DNA of 64,000 bases from Celeribacter neptunius (GTDB lineage: Bacteria; Pseudomonadota; Alphaproteobacteria; Rhodobacterales; Rhodobacteraceae), in NCBI RefSeq assembly GCF_900113955.1, contig NZ_FORH01000002.1, positions 372,001 through 436,000 of the forward strand, read 5' to 3'. Under the pieces are notes generated by a model, which saw only the letters and a program-made list of their open reading frames with translations, was not told where the DNA came from and searched no databases. This document shows positions 35,458-44,198 of this stretch, in pieces (position 1 is the stretch's first letter; every line of letters begins with the position of its first letter). The translations under genes were made by a program, and so were the position numbers.

Positions 35458-36621
35458 TTACCCCGTCTTCCGTGGCGTGAGCACCAGAGACGTCAGCCCG
35501 CCGAACAAGAGCGCCCAGACCGGGGCGCCGATGCTCATGAAGCTCAGCCCTGACACGGTGGTCATGAAGGTGACGAGCGCGGCATCGCGGTCCTTCGGAT
35601 CGTGGAGCGCCGCGCTCAGCCCCCCGGCGATGGTGTTCAACAGCGCCAGACCGGCGATGGTCACGACGAGCGCCTTGGGCGCGATCAGGAACAGCGCGAT
35701 CACCGCCGCGCCCAGAAGCCCGGTGACACAATAGAGCACGCCGGTGACGGCGGCCGCCTTCCAACGCGTCGCCGGGTTCTCATCGGCTTCCGGCCCGGCA
35801 CAGATCGCCGCAGTGATCGCCGCGAGGTTGAAGGCATAGCCGCCGAAAGGCGCGAGGATCAGCGTGGTCAGCCCGGTCACCGTGATCGCGCTCGAGACCG
35901 GCGGCTGATAACCTGCGGATTTGAGCGTCACCACCCCGGGCATGTTCTGCGAGGACATGGTGACGATATAGAGCGGCAGCGCGATGCCGATGAGCGCCGA
36001 CAGGGTGAATTCGGGCATGGTGAAGACCGGCCTGGCCAGTTCGAAGGTGAACGGCGCGCCCGTGGCGAAGGCGCCAGTCGCAGCACAATAGAGGATGCCG
36101 ACCGCGAGCACCGACGGGATCGCAAACCGCGCGAAGAACCGCCGCCCGGCAAGATAGGTGGCACACATCAGCGCCACGAGCGGCAGGTTCTCCTCCATCG
36201 AGGAAAACACCCCCAGCCCGAAGCGGAACAGGATGCCCGCCAACATGGCGTTGCCAATGGCGTCGGGGATCAGATGGGCGATGCGTTCGAACCAGCCGGT
36301 CACCCCGGTGAGCGTCAAAAGCGCGCCACAGACCAGAAACGCCCCGATCGCCTCGGGGGCCGAGACGCCGTCGAGGCTCAGCACCAGAAGCGCCGCGCCC
36401 GGCGTCGACCAGGCCGTCAGGATCGGCATTTTGAAGCGCAGTGTCAGAATGAGGGTCGACAGCCCCATGCCAAGCCCCAGCGCCAGCATCCAGCTGTTGG
36501 CCACGGCCTGCGGCACGCCCAGCACGTCGATGGCCTGAAAGATGATCGCAACGCTGCTGGTATAGCCCAGAAGCACAGCGATGCTGCCGGAGACGAGATG
36601 CGAAAGTTTCAGTCCGGACAT
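35458..36621 (-). CDS. benE: BenE family benzoate/H+ symporter-like transporter
   Basis: 387-aa inner-membrane protein with about 12 hydrophobic segments. BenE features include LLGYTSSVAIIFQA near the N-terminus, TAWSTPGAALL, PLYIVTMSSQNMPG and APFGGYAFNLAAITAAICAGPEA. No benzoate catabolic genes are nearby, so the substrate is open. It is divergent from an XRE-cupin regulator, with three palindromes between the genes, suggesting substrate-responsive control. Confidence 0.9.
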   Translation of the reverse strand: MSGLKLSHLVSGSIAVLLGYTSSVAIIFQAIDVLGVPQAVANSWMLALGLGMGLSTLILTLRFKMPILTAWSTPGAALLVLSLDGVSAPEAIGAFLVCGALLTLTGVTGWFERIAHLIPDAIGNAMLAGILFRFGLGVFSSMEENLPLVALMCATYLAGRRFFARFAIPSVLAVGILYCAATGAFATGAPFTFELARPVFTMPEFTLSALIGIALPLYIVTMSSQNMPGVVTLKSAGYQPPVSSAITVTGLTTLILAPFGGYAFNLAAITAAICAGPEADENPATRWKAAAVTGVLYCVTGLLGAAVIALFLIAPKALVVTIAGLALLNTIAGGLSAALHDPKDRDAALVTFMTTVSGLSFMSIGAPVWALLFGGLTSLVLTPRKTG

Positions 36622-36693
36622 GATGCGATCCCCATAAATAAAGAACTGCGACGCATTGGGCGCAGGTTTGGGTTTGAACCCCGGCGCATACGT

Positions 36694-36738
36694 GCGTTAT
36701 AACGCTCAAAGCCGCTATAGCGCATGGACGTTATAACG
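36694..36738. promoter_or_regulatory. Three phased palindromes between benE and the XRE regulator
   Basis: GCGTTATAACGC (36694-36705), CGCTATAGCG (36713-36722) and CGTTATAACG (36729-36738) are perfect palindromes with centres 18 and 16 bp apart. They share the pattern CG(T/C)TATA(A/G)CG. They lie between the divergent genes and are probably operators for the XRE-cupin protein. Confidence 0.65.
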
Positions 36739-36777
36739 CACAAGCCCGATTTTCGACATGCTGAACAGGATCTCCTC

Positions 36778-37392
36778 ATGGTCAACACCGATGGCAGAGA
36801 CGGCCCCAATGACAGCTCCGGTGAGGGCGGCGCGACGCCCACGATCCCGCTCAAGGCGATCCGCGGCAAGGCCGGGCTGAGCCTCGCACAGGCCGCCGAG
36901 CTGACTGGGGTGAGCAAGGCCATGCTGGGACAGATCGAACGTGGCGAATCCTCCCCGACGCTGATCACCCTGTGGAAACTGGCGAAAGGCTTTCACCTGC
37001 CACTCTCGGCCTTCATCGAGGGGCTGACGGAGCCGACCCAACCTCCCGCCACCTCGACCGGCGCACCGACACGCCCTGCCCGACCTGTGAATTTCGGCGA
37101 GAGCATCAGTTTTGACACGCTCTTCGCCTTCGATCCGGCCTTTGGCTCGGAAACCTTCCTGATCCACCTGAAACCGGGACAGACCCATGTGTCGCATCCG
37201 CATGACGCGGGCGTGGTCGAGGATATTTTCGTCACCGAAGGCGTGGTGGAGATCGAGCTCGACGGCGAATGGAGCCGATATCACAGCGGCGACGCGCTGC
37301 GTTTCAGGGCCGACCAGCCGCACAGCTACCGCAACCCGGGCCGCATCCCGGCCCGGTTCCACAATACCATCCACTACCCGCAGCGGGGCTGA
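36778..37392 (+). CDS. XRE family regulator with C-terminal cupin domain
   Basis: 204-aa regulator. Helix-turn-helix at about residues 20-75 (LSLAQAAELTGVSKAMLGQIERGESSPTLITLWKLAKG), then a Pro/Thr linker and a cupin sensor (about 115-200; HVSHPHDAGVVEDIFVTEGVVEIELDGEW, GDALRFRADQPHSYRN). This architecture is common for regulators of small-molecule transport. Start chosen at ATG 36778 behind AGGA; an in-frame ATG at 36724 would run through the palindromic operator. It is divergent from benE and probably its regulator. Confidence 0.9.
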   Translation: MVNTDGRDGPNDSSGEGGATPTIPLKAIRGKAGLSLAQAAELTGVSKAMLGQIERGESSPTLITLWKLAKGFHLPLSAFIEGLTEPTQPPATSTGAPTRPARPVNFGESISFDTLFAFDPAFGSETFLIHLKPGQTHVSHPHDAGVVEDIFVTEGVVEIELDGEWSRYHSGDALRFRADQPHSYRNPGRIPARFHNTIHYPQRG

Positions 37393-37613
37393 GCATTCCC
37401 CGGAGCACAGCCAGGACAGGCGCGGCAACCGGTCGCATCGGGCCTGACGCGCAGCACCTGTGCATCCGCGCGGGGGATCAAACACTTATATCTGAATACG
37501 TTATGATTAGATCTTGGGGATCTTGCACCCTCCGCACTTACCCGATCTGACCCCGGGCCGGCGCAAGACCGACACGATGCCAACAAGACGCCAACAACAA
37601 AGACGCATATCCC

Positions 37614-38000
37614 ATGACCCTGACATTGACTGCCTTCTACGCCGGGCTGGCCGGCCTGATGTATCTCTATCTCTCGATCTACGTGATCAAACAGCGCCTC
37701 AATATCGGCCAGGGCCTGGGCGATGGTGGCGATGACACGCTCAACCGCCGCATCCGCGCCCATGGCAATTTCGCCGAATATGCGCCCATCACCCTGATCC
37801 TGATCGCCGCGTTCGAGGCCCAGGGCGCCCCCGCCCTGCTCACCCATGTGATGGGGCTCACCTTGCTGATCTCGCGCGGGTTGCATGCCTACGGCATGCA
37901 GGGCAGCGACAAGGAATGGGGCCGCAAATACGGCATCCTGTCGACCTTCGGCCTGCTCCTCGTACTCTCCCTCGGCAATATCGGCATGGCGATCTTCTGA
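37614..38000 (+). CDS. MAPEG family membrane protein
   Basis: 128-aa protein with about four membrane helices. The MAPEG pattern is visible in the first loop, RRIRAHGNFAEYAPITLILIAAFE, and in LISRGLHAYGM. Eukaryotic relatives are glutathione S-transferases and eicosanoid enzymes; bacterial members are mostly uncharacterised and may be glutathione-dependent. It ends at a bidirectional terminator shared with the convergent flavoprotein. Confidence 0.9.
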   Translation: MTLTLTAFYAGLAGLMYLYLSIYVIKQRLNIGQGLGDGGDDTLNRRIRAHGNFAEYAPITLILIAAFEAQGAPALLTHVMGLTLLISRGLHAYGMQGSDKEWGRKYGILSTFGLLLVLSLGNIGMAIF

Positions 38001-38036
38001 GACGCTGACCCGACAAGTCTCAAATCCGAAGATGAC

Positions 38037-38066
38037 AAAAAGGGGCGCTTGCAGGCGCCCCTTTTC
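38037..38066. terminator. Bidirectional intrinsic terminator
   Basis: Stem AAAAGGGGCGC / GCGCCCCTTTT with a TTGCAG loop between the convergent MAPEG and flavoprotein genes. It has A/T runs on both sides, so it can act in both directions. Confidence 0.85.
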
Positions 38067-38091
38067 GTCCCCCCCTGTCCCGGCGCCGCCC

Positions 38092-39249
38092 TCAACGCCG
38101 GTATTCACGCAGGTAATGCCGCTCGAAAGCCCGTTTCATCCAGTGGAACAGCCGGCAATTCGGCAGGGTCAGCGAGATCCTGTGGTTGCGGAACACGAGG
38201 ATGCCCTTGTTCACCGAATCGACGATGCACACCAGCTCGGCCTTGAACTCATGGCTGGGCGCCTTGCCTGCAAGCTCGTCGCGGATATTGGCCACCGCCG
38301 CCTCGGCCTGAAGATCCGCCTGATGCGCCTGTTTGGCGAGCCAGTCGGGGCCGGGATAGGAGCCGGTATCGCCCACGACATAGGTCTTGGGCCAGCCGAC
38401 CACGCGGCATTGCGCATCCGCCTGGATGAACCCGCCCGGGCTGCGCGGCAGCTCGGTGTTGTCGAGCCACAAAGGCCCTGTGAGCCCGGACATGAAGAGC
38501 ACCAGATCGGCGGGGATTTCCTCGCGCTCGGTCACCACCTTGTCGGCTTCGATGCGGATCGGTTTGGCGCCGATGTGGATGGACACGTCGCGCTTGCGCA
38601 TCTCTTTCAACAGCCCGTCCACCGCTTTCGGCCCGAGCCGCTGACCGGGACGCTCGGCCCCGTTGAAGAACACCAGTTTGAATTTGTCACGCCGCCCCTG
38701 CTGTCGGAGCAGCGTGTCGATGCCGAAGAGGAACTCGAACATCGGCCCGCCGCGCACCGCCTGCGTCTCTTTCGGGTTGGTGCCGAAGCCCAGGGCAATC
38801 GTGCCGCCCTCCATGTCCCGGATGCGATCGTGGATCAGCTGGCCTTTGGCGGCCCCTTCGCAAGGAATGATCGCATGTTCGGCGAGCCCCGGCAGTTTCT
38901 TGAGATAGCGCCCGCCGGTGGCGATGATCAGCACATCGTTGCTCAGCGCCTCCGTGCCACTCTCTCCCTCGACATCAACCACCCGGCCTTCGTCGCGGAC
39001 ATTGACCACCCGGCCCTCGTGCCAGGTGACCTGTTCGCGGGCGAAGAATTTCGACAGGTCGACATCGATGTCGGCGGCCGTTCGAATCCCCGCGGGCATC
39101 CAGATCAGGCTGGGCAGATAGGTCAGATGATTGTTCGGCGAGATCACGGTGATCTTGGCGTTCATCCTGGCTTTGCGGATCTCGCGCACGGCGGTGAGTG
39201 CACCGAAACCGCTGCCGAGGATCATGATATGAGTGGAGCTCTGGCTCAT
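38092..39249 (-). CDS. FAD-dependent oxidoreductase of the sulfide:quinone reductase type
   Basis: About 385-aa flavoprotein with an N-terminal FAD-binding motif HIMILGSGFGALTAVREIRK, a second nucleotide motif around VLIIATGG, and the C-terminal GDTGSYPGPDWLAKQAHQ that places the flavin. The overall pattern resembles SQR/FCSD proteins. Cysteines occur at IIPCEGAAKG, DAQCRVV and ELVCIVD, but I cannot confirm the SQR redox pair. The substrate could be sulfide, quinone or NADH. Start chosen at ATG 39249 behind AAAGGAAAAG; the 32-codon upstream extension is not protein-like. Confidence 0.8.
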   Translation of the reverse strand: MSQSSTHIMILGSGFGALTAVREIRKARMNAKITVISPNNHLTYLPSLIWMPAGIRTAADIDVDLSKFFAREQVTWHEGRVVNVRDEGRVVDVEGESGTEALSNDVLIIATGGRYLKKLPGLAEHAIIPCEGAAKGQLIHDRIRDMEGGTIALGFGTNPKETQAVRGGPMFEFLFGIDTLLRQQGRRDKFKLVFFNGAERPGQRLGPKAVDGLLKEMRKRDVSIHIGAKPIRIEADKVVTEREEIPADLVLFMSGLTGPLWLDNTELPRSPGGFIQADAQCRVVGWPKTYVVGDTGSYPGPDWLAKQAHQADLQAEAAVANIRDELAGKAPSHEFKAELVCIVDSVNKGILVFRNHRISLTLPNCRLFHWMKRAFERHYLREYRR

Positions 39250-39497
39250 GGGACTTTTCCTTTGACGCCGATAGGGCGTGAAAACGAGGGATCTCGGGAT
39301 CGGATCAAAGCGCCTCGCGCCCGCGCCGTCCTTAATCCACATCAAAGATATATTTCAGAAATAGGTAATTTCACTGCGACAGGTTGACCGTTGTTTTTCA
39401 GGCGATCCCGCATGGCCTGAGAAAAAATCCGGGCCGGATCGCATTTTTCCCTTGCAGCCCCGCCGATGATTTCATATCTCACGCCTCACCCAAGGAA

Positions 39498-39572
39498 GCG
39501 GGCGTAGCTCAGGGGTAGAGCATAACCTTGCCAAGGTTAGGGTCGGGCGTTCGAATCGCCTCGCCCGCTCCA
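39498..39572 (+). tRNA. tRNA-Gly (GCC), copy 1
   Basis: 75 nt including encoded CCA. Acceptor GCGGGCG/CGCCCGC, D-arm GCTCAGGGGTAGAGC, anticodon stem TAACC/GGTTA with loop TTGCCAA (anticodon GCC), T-arm GGGCGTTCGAATCGCCT. Identical to the copy 96 nt downstream. Confidence 0.97.
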
Positions 39573-39668
39573 ATTTCCTCCCAGCCTTCGGGCAAAGAGG
39601 ATCGGGTAACATACCTCATGACCGTACCCCCGGTCACGTAACCGAGCCGACGGACAGGCTGGACGCGA

Positions 39669-39743
39669 GCGGGCGTAGCTCAGGGGTAGAGCATAACCTT
39701 GCCAAGGTTAGGGTCGGGCGTTCGAATCGCCTCGCCCGCTCCA
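39669..39743 (+). tRNA. tRNA-Gly (GCC), copy 2
   Basis: Exact duplicate of the tRNA at 39498-39572, with unrelated flanks. The two are probably co-transcribed and raise the dosage of the major glycine tRNA. A minus-strand ORF running across this copy is spurious. Confidence 0.97.
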
Positions 39744-40040
39744 ATTTCTCTCCACAGAGGCTTTTCGAAAGAGACCTTTCGACAACAAAGACCGGGCGGC
39801 ACCGGGCTTTCGACGACTCTGACAGCCGCGCAGACCGCGTCGCCTTGCCCCCTCTGGACACCACGCCGTTTCGCATCTCGACGCATGCCCACCCGCCGCC
39901 CTCGGATGCGCCTTCCTCGGACGTGCATTGCACCCCGCTTAACCCAAAAAGCGATTTCCAAGCGCTCTCAAGGGCTTGAGACTTGACGTTACGGCACAGA
40001 GACCGAAAACTGCGACCGGACAAAACGCGCGGATTCTTTC

Positions 40041-41981
40041 ATGGCTTTCAAAACCATCATGTCGCCGAAATCGGCGGCGCTCTACCCCATCCGGATCAAG
40101 GACTGCCTGATCACCACGGGACAGGAGGTCAAGGCCGAGGATCGGGTCCTGATCGCCGAGACCGCGCAGGGCAAGCGGATCGGGATCAAGGCCGGTGAGA
40201 CCGGACGGGTGATTCAGGCCCCGCCCAAGGATGCCATCCTCGACCGACGGCAGATGATCCTGGTGATCGAGACTTTCGAGCCTGCCGAAGCCGGGAGCGC
40301 CACGCCCGAAACCGACACGGGAACGCGCACGGAGACGCCCCGGCCCCGGGAACAGGAAGTGCGAAGAGAGCCGCAGCAGGAAACACAGCGAGAGCCAGGG
40401 CAAAAGCCGGAACGGGACCCGGAACGGGACCCGGAACCGGCGCCTTCCGCGCAAGCCAGCCCCCGTCGCCCTGCCGCCAAAAGCGCCAAGAGGACCAAGC
40501 GCGCCAAGACCGAGCCGCCGCGCGCAAACGCCGCGTCCAGCTCGGCTACCTCGAAAGCGCGCCCGAACCCTGACCGCAAGAAGATCACCTTCGGTCGCGT
40601 CCTGGGAAGCTACGGCTATTACGTCCTGCCGATTGTCGCGATCATCGTGATTCAGGCGGCCTTCCCCGGCTTTCTCGACAAGTTTTTCGACTCGGGCAGT
40701 GTCAGCTCCACGCCCCAGTCCGGCTCCGGCACCAATGCAGGCGGCACGACAAGCTCCCTGCCTGTGGTCAGCTTCCCGCGACCGCAGGACTATGCCTGGA
40801 TGGACGCTCCCGAAATGGAAAGCCTCACCCGCATGAGCCGCGATGGCGCCACGCGGTTCTTCGATATCGACATCGCCCCCGACGGCTCCGTTCTCATCGT
40901 CGGCGCGCGCTATGGCGACGGCTATGCCTTCAGCTTCGATAGCAGCCATACGATCCAGGGCGAATACTCCTCTTCGGGGCCGGTCAGCGACGGGTTCGCG
41001 CTCTACGACCTGTTCGACGCTTCGCGCAGCACGCTTTTTGCCTTCAGCAACGGCGCGCGCGACTCGAGCCGCATCTATACCGCCACCGACGATCTCGAGG
41101 ATGTCACCCGGACCTCCCGGATCGGCGATCTCCGGCTCGAGAATTTCCGCATTCTCAGCGCCGACCGCGCCGGCAATTTCGGCATGCTCTGGGGGGAATA
41201 TCTCGATCGGGACCCGGACAGCAGCCCGCCGATCGACCTGCCCTTTATCGTCGCCCTGTCCGCCGTGGGCGATGCCACACAGACCCAGTCGAACGGTGGC
41301 GCCGGGCGGTGGACCATCAACACCGCGGAATTGCCGGAAGGCTATGGCCCGACCGTCTCCGCCGGCTATAGCGATGCCGCCTTCTGGGGCGATCCGCCCG
41401 CGGCAAAATTCATCACTCGCACTGTCGGCTACAAGGATGGCGATTTCAGCATCGACACGATGGACACGATCGATCTCGATCTTGCCGATCTCATGCCCGC
41501 TGGCACGTTCTCCGGTTGGCGCGGCACAGTGGATGGCAAGGATGTCGGCCGGTTCGAGGCGGTGGCGCTCGAATATGATAGCGGCGGCGACTATTCGCTC
41601 TATGCCGGGCAATTCAGCGGCACGCGCGGCCAGCCCCTGCCCGAACATTTCGACGTTTTCCTCGATGTCGGCAAACCCGATGCGCCGAGCACCCGGCTTG
41701 TCCTTGCCCGCAATGACAGCCGAGCCTCGGACGGGCTGGAGGTCCGCGACGTGATGGCCCTGCCACAGGGCGGGTTCGCCGTGCTGATGCGCGAGGAAAC
41801 GGGCACGCCCTATACGGCGGTGGTCACGCTCAGCCGCGAGGGCGCCGTCCGCTCACAATATGTCCGCCGCGATCATGGTCTCGAAAGAATGGCCATCGGG
41901 CCGAATGGCAATCTGCATCTGGTCGGCTGGGATGTCGAAGAGAGCGGGAAAGAGGCTCTCTATCTGATCTTGCGCCCCTGA
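40041..41981 (+). CDS. Membrane-anchored protein with lipoyl-like N-domain and large extracytoplasmic domain
   Basis: 646-aa protein of unusual architecture. Residues 1-80 resemble the biotinyl/lipoyl hammerhead fold (LITTGQEVKAEDRVLIAET..., GETGRVIQAPP), but the usual modified lysine hairpin reads AETAQGKRIG, so attachment is doubtful. Residues 83-178 are a charged Pro/Arg/Glu-rich linker with ERDP repeats. A membrane helix follows at about 190-208 (YYVLPIVAIIVIQAAF). The remaining 430 residues are beta-rich with Asp/Gly repeats (DIAPDGSVLIVGARYGDG, GPNGNLHLVGWD), suggesting a periplasmic propeller. No family recognised. Confidence 0.7.
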   Translation: MAFKTIMSPKSAALYPIRIKDCLITTGQEVKAEDRVLIAETAQGKRIGIKAGETGRVIQAPPKDAILDRRQMILVIETFEPAEAGSATPETDTGTRTETPRPREQEVRREPQQETQREPGQKPERDPERDPEPAPSAQASPRRPAAKSAKRTKRAKTEPPRANAASSSATSKARPNPDRKKITFGRVLGSYGYYVLPIVAIIVIQAAFPGFLDKFFDSGSVSSTPQSGSGTNAGGTTSSLPVVSFPRPQDYAWMDAPEMESLTRMSRDGATRFFDIDIAPDGSVLIVGARYGDGYAFSFDSSHTIQGEYSSSGPVSDGFALYDLFDASRSTLFAFSNGARDSSRIYTATDDLEDVTRTSRIGDLRLENFRILSADRAGNFGMLWGEYLDRDPDSSPPIDLPFIVALSAVGDATQTQSNGGAGRWTINTAELPEGYGPTVSAGYSDAAFWGDPPAAKFITRTVGYKDGDFSIDTMDTIDLDLADLMPAGTFSGWRGTVDGKDVGRFEAVALEYDSGGDYSLYAGQFSGTRGQPLPEHFDVFLDVGKPDAPSTRLVLARNDSRASDGLEVRDVMALPQGGFAVLMREETGTPYTAVVTLSREGAVRSQYVRRDHGLERMAIGPNGNLHLVGWDVEESGKEALYLILRP

Positions 41982-42030
41982 GCTTGTGCCCCGATCTTGT
42001 GCCCTCGATTTCGCCTCTTCTGGCCCGCGC

Positions 42031-42555
42031 TCATTTATGGGAGCGCCCTGCCACCGAGGCCAGCTTCTCCGGCGCGACCACAGCCTCGCGATGACGGAAC
42101 AGCGGCAAGCGTTCGCCTTGCTGACAGGCCGCGCGGATATGACAGGTCTCACAGATCTGCGGCAGGATCTCGCTCGCCTGTCTGCAATCCTCGCCCGGGT
42201 TTTCGACGAACCCTTCCGCGATGGCCACGAGATCATCCGCCGGCGTCTGACACCCAAGCACACAGCGCAAGCTCGAAAGCCGTGCGAACATGTCGCTGTG
42301 AATATCCGGCTCGCGGCTGCTGACCAGCATGGTCACGATATGCGGCTGATGGAACTCGGCCATCAGCGCCACGCCAAGACCGCTTTCCGAGCCGACGAGC
42401 AGATCAAAGATCAGAACGTCGAATCTTTCCTCCCGCAATCTGCGGATCGCCCCGTCGGAGCTCCGGCTGCGGCGGACATAATGCGACCGGCAGCCGAAAG
42501 CGGTCTGCCATTTGGTCGAGGTTTCGATATCTTCGTGCCACACCAAAACGCGCAT
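42031..42555 (-). CDS. Receiver-like protein with C-terminal WhiB-like cysteine motif
   Basis: 174-aa protein. The N-terminal 110 residues read as a CheY-like receiver: MRVLVWHEDIETS with the acidic pair, FDVLIFDLLVGSESGLGVALM with the phospho-acceptor Asp, and TMLVSSREP at the switch position, although the conserved Lys is not obvious. The tail holds Cys at 124, 135, 138 and 144 (C-x10-C-x2-C-x5-C; ICETCHIRAAC), a spacing and local sequence reminiscent of the WhiB Fe-S motif CxxCPVRxxC. It could bind a cluster or zinc. No histidine kinase is adjacent. Start ATG 42555, with GTG 42564 as alternative. Confidence 0.65.
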   Translation of the reverse strand: MRVLVWHEDIETSTKWQTAFGCRSHYVRRSRSSDGAIRRLREERFDVLIFDLLVGSESGLGVALMAEFHQPHIVTMLVSSREPDIHSDMFARLSSLRCVLGCQTPADDLVAIAEGFVENPGEDCRQASEILPQICETCHIRAACQQGERLPLFRHREAVVAPEKLASVAGRSHK

Positions 42556-42804
42556 GGGATACACCGCTCACAGGGAATGGCGAGAGGGTGAGGAGGATTC
42601 CTTAAGAAAGTGTTAACGAACTATTAACAATTCGAACAATCACCCGTTGCCCCTCTTATTTTTTGCACAACCGCTCACACAATCACCCATCGCACATCTA
42701 TCGCGCGAGAAATCATCCGCGGCCGGGGCCGGCACCCTGCCCAGCCCCATTGGCAAAGCTGGCCCGGCATGCGTATAACCGACGCGAACCAAAGAGGGAT
42801 CGCC

Positions 42805-43392
42805 ATGCGCAAAGCCAGCATCACCCGCAACACGGCGGAGACCAAGATCACGGTCGAGATCAATCTCGACGGCACCGGCACATATGACAACCAGACGGGC
42901 GTGGGTTTCTTTGACCACATGCTCGATCAACTGTCCCGCCATTCGCTGATCGACATGGTGATCCGGGCCGAGGGCGACACCCATATCGACGATCACCACA
43001 CGGTCGAGGACACCGGCATCGCACTGGGTCAGGCTCTGGTCAAGGCGGTGGGCGACAAGAAGGGCATCTATCGCTACGGGCATTTTTCCCTGGCCATGGA
43101 TGACACCCAGGTGGCATGCGCGCTCGATCTCTCGGCGCGGCCCTTCCTGGTCTGGAATGTCGAGTTTCCGACCGCCAAGATCGGCACGTTCGACACCGAG
43201 CTGGTGCGCGAGTTCTTTCAGGCGCTCTCGACCCACGGCGGTATCACGCTGCATGTCGATAAGGTGCACGGGATCAATTCCCACCATATCGCCGAAGCGG
43301 CGTTCAAATCGGTGGCACGTGCCCTGCGCATGGCGGTCGAGATCGATCCGCGCATGGCCGACAGCCTGCCCTCGACCAAGGGCGCGCTGTAA
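42805..43392 (+). CDS. hisB: Imidazoleglycerol-phosphate dehydratase
   Basis: Monofunctional dehydratase of histidine biosynthesis (IGP to imidazole acetol phosphate), Mn-dependent, cytoplasmic. 195 aa, with [21 protein letters not shown], the metal-binding [13 protein letters not shown] and [13 protein letters not shown] motifs, and the C-terminal STKGAL. Start ATG 42805 behind AGAGGG. It is the first gene of the his cluster here. Confidence 0.97.
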   Translation: MRKASITRNTAETKITVEINLDGTGTYDNQTGVGFFDHMLDQLSRHSLIDMVIRAEGDTHIDDHHTVEDTGIALGQALVKAVGDKKGIYRYGHFSLAMDDTQVACALDLSARPFLVWNVEFPTAKIGTFDTELVREFFQALSTHGGITLHVDKVHGINSHHIAEAAFKSVARALRMAVEIDPRMADSLPSTKGAL

Positions 43393-43483
43393 ACACTTCA
43401 GCGTAAGAATTACGTTGCGGGCAGACGCCCCGCAACGCCCCACCTCGGACCGGCACTTGCCCGGTCGATGAAAGACCAAAGAC

Positions 43484-44122
43484 ATGCTGACAGCACTCGT
43501 CGATTACGACAGCGGCAATCTCCACTCGGCCCACAAGGCCTTTGAACGCATGGCGCGCGAGCGCGGCTCCGGCACCATCGTGGTGACTTCGGAACCCGAC
43601 GTGGTGGCCAAGGCCGATCGTATCGTGTTGCCGGGCGACGGCGCTTTCCCGGCCTGCAAGAAACAGCTGTTCGACTACACCGGACTGTTCGACGCAATCT
43701 CCGAAGCGGTGACCCGGAAGGGCCGTCCCTTCATGGGGATCTGCATCGGCATGCAGATGATGGCGACGCGTGGGCTCGAGTATGAAGAAACCATGGGATT
43801 CGACTGGATTCCCGGCGAGGTGGTCAAGATCACCCCCGCCGATCCGGCCCTGAAAGTGCCGCATATGGGCTGGAATAACTTGTACGTTTCGAACAATCAC
43901 CCGGTGCTCGACGGCATCCAGACGGGTGATCATGCCTATTTCGTACATTCCTACCATTTCAAGGTCGCAGAGCCGGCGCATCGTCTCGCCTATGTCGACT
44001 ATGGCGAGGAGGTCACCGCCATCGTCGCCCGCGACAACATGATCGGCTGCCAGTTCCACCCGGAAAAGAGCCAGAGCGCCGGTCTCAGGATCATTTCCAA
44101 CTTTCTCGGCTGGGCGCCCTAA
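43484..44122 (+). CDS. hisH: Imidazole glycerol phosphate synthase, glutamine amidotransferase subunit
   Basis: Class I glutamine amidotransferase that supplies ammonia to HisF. 212 aa, with the nucleophile Cys at about 87 in FMGICIGMQMM, VPHMGWNNL, YFVHSYHF and the catalytic His/Glu in GCQFHPEKSQ. Its partner HisF is encoded about 2.5 kb downstream. It ends at a hairpin terminator that separates it from hisA. Confidence 0.97.
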   Translation: MLTALVDYDSGNLHSAHKAFERMARERGSGTIVVTSEPDVVAKADRIVLPGDGAFPACKKQLFDYTGLFDAISEAVTRKGRPFMGICIGMQMMATRGLEYEETMGFDWIPGEVVKITPADPALKVPHMGWNNLYVSNNHPVLDGIQTGDHAYFVHSYHFKVAEPAHRLAYVDYGEEVTAIVARDNMIGCQFHPEKSQSAGLRIISNFLGWAP

Positions 44123-44146
44123 GCCCTTAAAAATTCGCAACAGGAC

Positions 44147-44171
44147 AAAGGGGCCCACGAGGCCCCTTTTG
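44147..44171. terminator. Bidirectional terminator between hisH and the DUF2147 gene
   Basis: Stem AAAGGGGCC / GGCCCCTTT with a 5-nt loop CACGA, located between convergent genes and followed by T on the plus strand. Confidence 0.8.
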
Positions 44172-44198
44172 CATCTCTTCAAACGGCTACGCGCGTGC

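Noticed and set aside
36724-36777. Upstream ATG as start of the XRE-cupin regulator
   Set aside because: It would place part of the palindromic operator inside the coding region and has no ribosome site; ATG 36778 has AGGA upstream.
39634-40023. Minus-strand ORF running over the second tRNA-Gly
   Set aside because: It overlaps a tRNA gene and has no protein-like features.
42640-43485. Minus-strand ORF opposite hisB
   Set aside because: Antisense shadow; hisB on the plus strand has all metal-binding motifs.
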